DNA of 15,546 bases from an uncultured Eubacteriales bacterium (GTDB taxonomy: Bacteria; Bacillota; Clostridia; Oscillospirales; Butyricicoccaceae): positions 1 through 15,546 of the forward strand of contig CAJUGU010000099.1 in assembly GCA_910586105.1 (NCBI GenBank), written 5' to 3'. A program made the translations under genes and the position numbers. Below the pieces are notes generated by a model. The model was not told the DNA's origin, made no database searches, and saw nothing but the letters and a program-made list of their open reading frames with translations. Shown in pieces: positions 13,036 to 15,546 of this stretch; position 1 is the stretch's first letter, and each line of letters opens with the position of its first letter.

Positions 13036-13064
13036 ATTATAGCAACTACCCCAGTCGCTGTCAA
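13036..13064 (-). promoter_or_regulatory. Perfect consensus sigma-A promoter of the BlaI/M56 operon
   Basis: On the minus strand TTGACA (13059-13064) and TATAAT (13036-13041) are separated by 17 nt. Transcription would start near 13029, at the edge of the inverted repeat at 12998-13026. A consensus promoter with an overlapping operator is what a tightly repressed operon would need. Confidence 0.9.
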
Positions 13065-13163
13065 GGGGCTTTCCGTGTTCCCTCCGCACTGGCGAATCGC
13101 TTATAAATCGTCCCATTTCACTATAATATTTAAAATCTTTAAAATTCGCGGCAGCTCATAAAC

Positions 13164-13197
13164 AACCGGCGGCCTTGCCCCTGCAAAGCCGCCGGTT
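13164..13197 (-). terminator. Hairpin terminator after the sensor kinase
   Basis: AACCGGCGGC (13164-13173) pairs perfectly with GCCGCCGGTT (13188-13197), with an inner TTGC/GCAA stem. It lies 6 nt after the kinase stop and before the next minus-strand promoter. The minus-strand U-run is poor (GTTGTTTATG); on the plus strand TTTTCC follows. Confidence 0.6.
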
Positions 13198-13202
13198 TTC
13201 CG

Positions 13203-14474
13203 TTATTCTGAAAGATCCAGCAGGACGTTTAAGGAAAACTGCCGCCCGTCCGTCTCGGTCAGCACCGCCCCGCGATACTTTTCCGCTACCGAACGGATGT
13301 TCGATAGCCCGACCCCCGCCGGGGGCAAAGGCCGGTCGGGGCAGGTGTTTTCAAAGGTCAGCATATAAAAATCCCCCTGCCGTTTGCCCGCGATCCGGAT
13401 CGACCGCGCCCCCGCCACCTCCCGGCAGGCGGCGAGCGCGTTGTCGAGCGCGTTGGCGAAGATGACGCACAGGTCGAAATCGTCGATCCCGCAGGGCTGC
13501 GGCAGCAGCAGGGAGACCTCGGCCCGGATCCCTTCCGCCTGCGCCAGCTTTTCCCCCAGCAAAATGTCTACGACCGGGTTGCCGGTCTGATAAGGGAAGG
13601 ACAACGCCCCCGAAACGGTTTCCAGCCGTTTCAGATAGGCCCGGCCTTCGTCAAGCCTGCCGCCGCCAAGCAGGCCGTCCAGCACCGCCAGGTGGTTCCG
13701 GATGTCATGCCGGAAGGCCTTCGTCCGTTCGTAACGCTGCCGCGCTTCGGCGATATAGACCTTCTGCGCCTGCGCCGCCTGGGTCAGCGACCGCAGCGCC
13801 GACTCCGCCTGAAATCCCCGGCAGAGCTGCCGGTAAGCATACAGGGTACACAGCATCGCCGCCAGCCCCATGGCTTGCAGGAGCAGAAGCGTGGTTTGCC
13901 GCCCGACTTCCGTCCATGAGACCGTGGGCAGGATCAGCGTGTAGGCGGTTTGCAGGATATAAAGCTCCGCGCCGAAAAAGAACAGGCAGGGGAACAGCAG
14001 CAACCCGATATACGGCGTTTGGCGTTCCCCTGCATCGGGCAGCAGCCGGAGCACCGCGCGATAACAGGCGACGCAGAGCGCAAAAAACAGGGGCTGCGCG
14101 ATCAAAAGCAGAAGATACAGCAACGGCCTGCCGATGAAGCGCGGGAAAACGACCAGTTCAATGGAATCGATGATGCCATACGAAAGCTGCGAGATATAAA
14201 AGGCGAGGACGGCGGCAAGCCCCGCAACCGGCGGCGGGGCGCCCAGCGCCAGCCGTTCCATGCCATACAGCGCGAACACGCCGGCGGCGATCGACAGCGA
14301 GTCGCCAAGGGACAGCCGAGCCGCCGCCAGCCCTACGGCGCAGAGCAGGGCGGAATAGATGGCAAAATGCCATAGGCGGGCCGTTTTCCCGGTCAAACGG
14401 CTGACAAAATAAATGTGCAGTATGCCTTGCCCCAATGTGCCAATGGCGTTCAGGAGCTGATCGAAGCGATCCAT
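13203..14474 (-). CDS. GHKL sensor histidine kinase, AgrC-like
   Basis: A 423-aa membrane kinase. The N-terminal half (about 1-215) has six or seven hydrophobic segments (for example 38-52, 60-75, 84-97, 117-144, 155-185, 195-213), the polytopic sensor of AgrC/ComD-type kinases. A helical linker (220-250) leads to the H box AFRHDIRNHLAVL, with phospho-acceptor H256. The ATPase domain follows: N box FANALDNALAAC (339-350; N341, D344, N345) and G box AGVGLSNI (386-393). The ATG at 14474 starts 1 nt after the stop of the response regulator, with AGGGGA upstream, so the two are coupled. By homology the ligand is a peptide pheromone, but no AgrB-type processing enzyme or AgrD-type propeptide lies within the window. 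The signal is therefore unknown. Confidence 0.92.
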   Translation of the reverse strand: MDRFDQLLNAIGTLGQGILHIYFVSRLTGKTARLWHFAIYSALLCAVGLAAARLSLGDSLSIAAGVFALYGMERLALGAPPPVAGLAAVLAFYISQLSYGIIDSIELVVFPRFIGRPLLYLLLLIAQPLFFALCVACYRAVLRLLPDAGERQTPYIGLLLFPCLFFFGAELYILQTAYTLILPTVSWTEVGRQTTLLLLQAMGLAAMLCTLYAYRQLCRGFQAESALRSLTQAAQAQKVYIAEARQRYERTKAFRHDIRNHLAVLDGLLGGGRLDEGRAYLKRLETVSGALSFPYQTGNPVVDILLGEKLAQAEGIRAEVSLLLPQPCGIDDFDLCVIFANALDNALAACREVAGARSIRIAGKRQGDFYMLTFENTCPDRPLPPAGVGLSNIRSVAEKYRGAVLTETDGRQFSLNVLLDLSE

Positions 14475-14475
14475 C

Positions 14476-15201
14476 TTAGCATCCCCTGTCTTTCATATGG
14501 CGCAGGAGCGCCTGCGTCAGTTCGCGTTCGCGCAGCCGTGAGGCCGGGATCACTTCCCCCTGCGCCAGCAGCACCTGCCCGGCCTGCCGTCCCCGGACAT
14601 AGTCCAGATTGACCAGATAACTGCGGTGGCATTTGAAAAAACGGGCGTCGACCTGACGCTCCAGGTCTTCCAGACGGTTGTAATAGTCGACGACCGTCCC
14701 GTCGGCTTTGTGGATGTAGAGCTTCCGTCCAAGCACCTCGCAATATACGATGTCGGCAAGCGGGACGACTTCACAGGCCGTCCCGCGCTGGATCACCAGA
14801 TCGTTTGCGCCGCGCTGCATCAAACGTTTGCATGCACGGTCCAGCGTCCGCCGGAAATGCTCGCGGTCGATCGGCTTGAGCAGGTAATCGTATGCTTCGA
14901 CCTCGAAGGCGTCGAATACGCATTCTTTCAGGACCGTTACGAAGATCAACAGGCTGCGGTCGCCCCGTTCGCGCAGGATCCGGGCGGTCTCCATCCCGTT
15001 CGGATGCTTCATTTGAATGTCCAGAAAAATCAGGTCAAAGCCGCCGCCGCTTTCTAATAAGGCGCGCCCGCTCGAAAAATGGTCGATGGAATAGGTCTCG
15101 GTCTGGTTGTCGCGCAGGTGATCCATCAGATGCGCGGTCAGCTCCCGCAGCATATGCGGCTCATCGTCACAAATCGCAAATTTTATCATCTTCAACACCA
15201 C
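14476..15201 (-). CDS. LytTR-family response regulator, AgrA-like
   Basis: A two-domain DNA-binding regulator. Numbering from the ATG at 15189: receiver domain 1-120 with acidic pair D8-D9, phospho-acceptor D57 (LIFLDIQM), T85 and K105 (LLKPID); LytTR domain about 130-235 with YCEVLGRKLYIHKADG, RFFKCHRSYLVNLDYV (the family signature) and IPASRLRERELTQAL. The start is ambiguous: GTG codons at 15201 and 15198 lie 4-7 nt after GAGAGGGG, whereas the ATG at 15189 is 16 nt away. A GTG start is thus likelier and adds three or four residues (M-V-L-K). It is phosphorylated by the kinase encoded 1 nt downstream. Targets of LytTR regulators of this type are usually nearby promoters, but I found no convincing paired binding repeats here. 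Confidence 0.92.
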   Translation of the reverse strand: MVLKMIKFAICDDEPHMLRELTAHLMDHLRDNQTETYSIDHFSSGRALLESGGGFDLIFLDIQMKHPNGMETARILRERGDRSLLIFVTVLKECVFDAFEVEAYDYLLKPIDREHFRRTLDRACKRLMQRGANDLVIQRGTACEVVPLADIVYCEVLGRKLYIHKADGTVVDYYNRLEDLERQVDARFFKCHRSYLVNLDYVRGRQAGQVLLAQGEVIPASRLRERELTQALLRHMKDRGC

Positions 15202-15425
15202 GTTTCCCCTCTCAGTTTAACAGCTGCCGCACCCGGCGGCAATCCCCTTTGCGCTGGAATGTGGAAAATTTGTCGCGAAATGCTTTCCCCCGGCAGGCGG
15301 GATGGTATGCCTTTGGTTGGGAAAGCTTGCCCTCCGGCAGGAAGCCTTATTCCGCCGCGCCGTCTGTTCAGGCGTCCGGTTCCATTTTGAAGCGCCCGCG
15401 CCGATTGCCGGCCGCCCCCTTTTCT

Positions 15426-15455
15426 GTTATACTAATTTTACCACAATAAAAGCAA
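15426..15455 (-). promoter_or_regulatory. Possible promoter of the two-component genes
   Basis: On the minus strand TTGCTT (15450-15455) and TATAAC (15426-15431) are 18 nt apart. This would give a leader of about 220 nt before the regulator start. The leader is GC-rich with small hairpins (GCCGC/GCGGC at 15223-15237) and has no ORF with a ribosome binding site. The call is tentative. Confidence 0.4.
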
Positions 15456-15472
15456 TCCGAAAACAAAGTTTT

Positions 15473-15506
15473 GAAAAAGAGGGCTGTCTCAATGATATGC
15501 TCCCTC
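15473..15506 (-). terminator. Terminator-like hairpin at the right edge
   Basis: On the minus strand GAGGG (15502-15506) pairs with CCCTC (15479-15483) around an 18-nt loop containing GAGACAG, followed by TTTTTC. It would end transcription of a minus-strand gene lying beyond the window. The stem is short, so confidence is modest. Confidence 0.4.
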
Positions 15507-15545
15507 TATGAAAGACAGTGAAATAACAAAACACTGTCATCATAG
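15506..15545. repeat. Two-part inverted repeat at the window end
   Basis: CTATGA (15506-15511) and GACAGTG (15514-15520) pair with CACTGTC (15532-15538) and TCATAG (15540-15545), giving 13 bp with small bulges around an A-rich loop. It could be a transcript-end hairpin or the end of a mobile element that continues beyond the window. No transposase is present. Confidence 0.5.
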
Positions 15546-15546
15546 G

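Noticed and set aside
11973..13106. Plus-strand open frame of 377 codons opposite the BlaI/M56 operon
   Set aside because: It would read through a perfect minus-strand promoter and operator, has no RBS and its product looks like antisense sequence.
15202..15480. An AgrD-like propeptide in the leader of the two-component genes
   Set aside because: The only minus-strand ATG (in AAAATGGAACCGG) opens five codons; no frame shows a cysteine-containing propeptide with a ribosome site.

Overview
The window looks like a piece of a GC-rich, low-motility-type Clostridia chromosome, most likely Oscillospiraceae/Ruminococcaceae or a close relative. The grounds are: a Gram-positive gene set (YngK-like GHL10 hydrolase, FatA/B-type acyl-ACP thioesterase, BlaI/BlaR1-type pair, AgrC/AgrA-type LytTR system, PdxK-type kinase), strong AGGAGG Shine-Dalgarno sites, use of TTG and GTG starts, sigma-A type promoters, and GC-rich intergenic hairpins. 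The taxon is an inference; no rRNA or tRNA gene is present.

Layout. Positions 54-2915 (minus): a four-gene run of secreted GHL10-type hydrolase, acyl-ACP thioesterase, a degenerate nucleotidyltransferase-fold protein, and a HEPN protein overlapping it. Positions 3002-3572 (plus): a divergent single-pass membrane protein behind a near-consensus promoter. Positions 3595-3830: a GC-rich hairpin and a two-unit 59-bp tandem repeat. Positions 3859-4698 (plus): a PdxK-type pyridoxal/pyridoxamine kinase, convergent with a Cof-type HAD phosphatase (4925-5749, minus); they share a bidirectional terminator.

Positions 5835-10809 (minus) hold the least familiar block. It encodes a secreted 240-aa protein, the wreck of one small gene, two intact tandem paralogues of about 200 aa, a 557-aa protein and a 309-aa protein. 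I recognise none of these families, but the two large proteins share a ~100-aa domain, and its core motif (L-S/T-x2-E/G-Y/W...L-x-x-L-x-D-x-G-x-I-T-x2-E/D) also appears in the two small paralogues. So four consecutive genes carry versions of one domain, and the array has been expanding and decaying.

Positions 10884-11101 hold two copies of a ~60-nt structured element with compensatory changes in an internal stem. The second copy sits directly behind a TTGTGT-17-TATAAT promoter and ends in a U-tract, so it looks like a small RNA gene. On the opposite strand a 12-codon ORF with an 11-nt perfect Shine-Dalgarno overlaps the first copy. Positions 11148-13064 (minus): a BlaI-type repressor with an intact Asn-Phe cleavage site, an M56 (BlaR1-type) membrane metalloprotease with only a very small outer segment, and a small secreted cysteine-containing protein. 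All three are translationally coupled behind a perfect TTGACA-17-TATAAT promoter with a 13-bp inverted-repeat operator. Positions 13164-15201 (minus): a LytTR response regulator and GHKL sensor kinase of the AgrA/AgrC type, with no AgrB or AgrD in the window.

The strongest candidates for something undescribed are the two-copy RNA element with its antisense leader ORF, and the four-gene domain-sharing cluster next to it. Both are called from sequence pattern alone.
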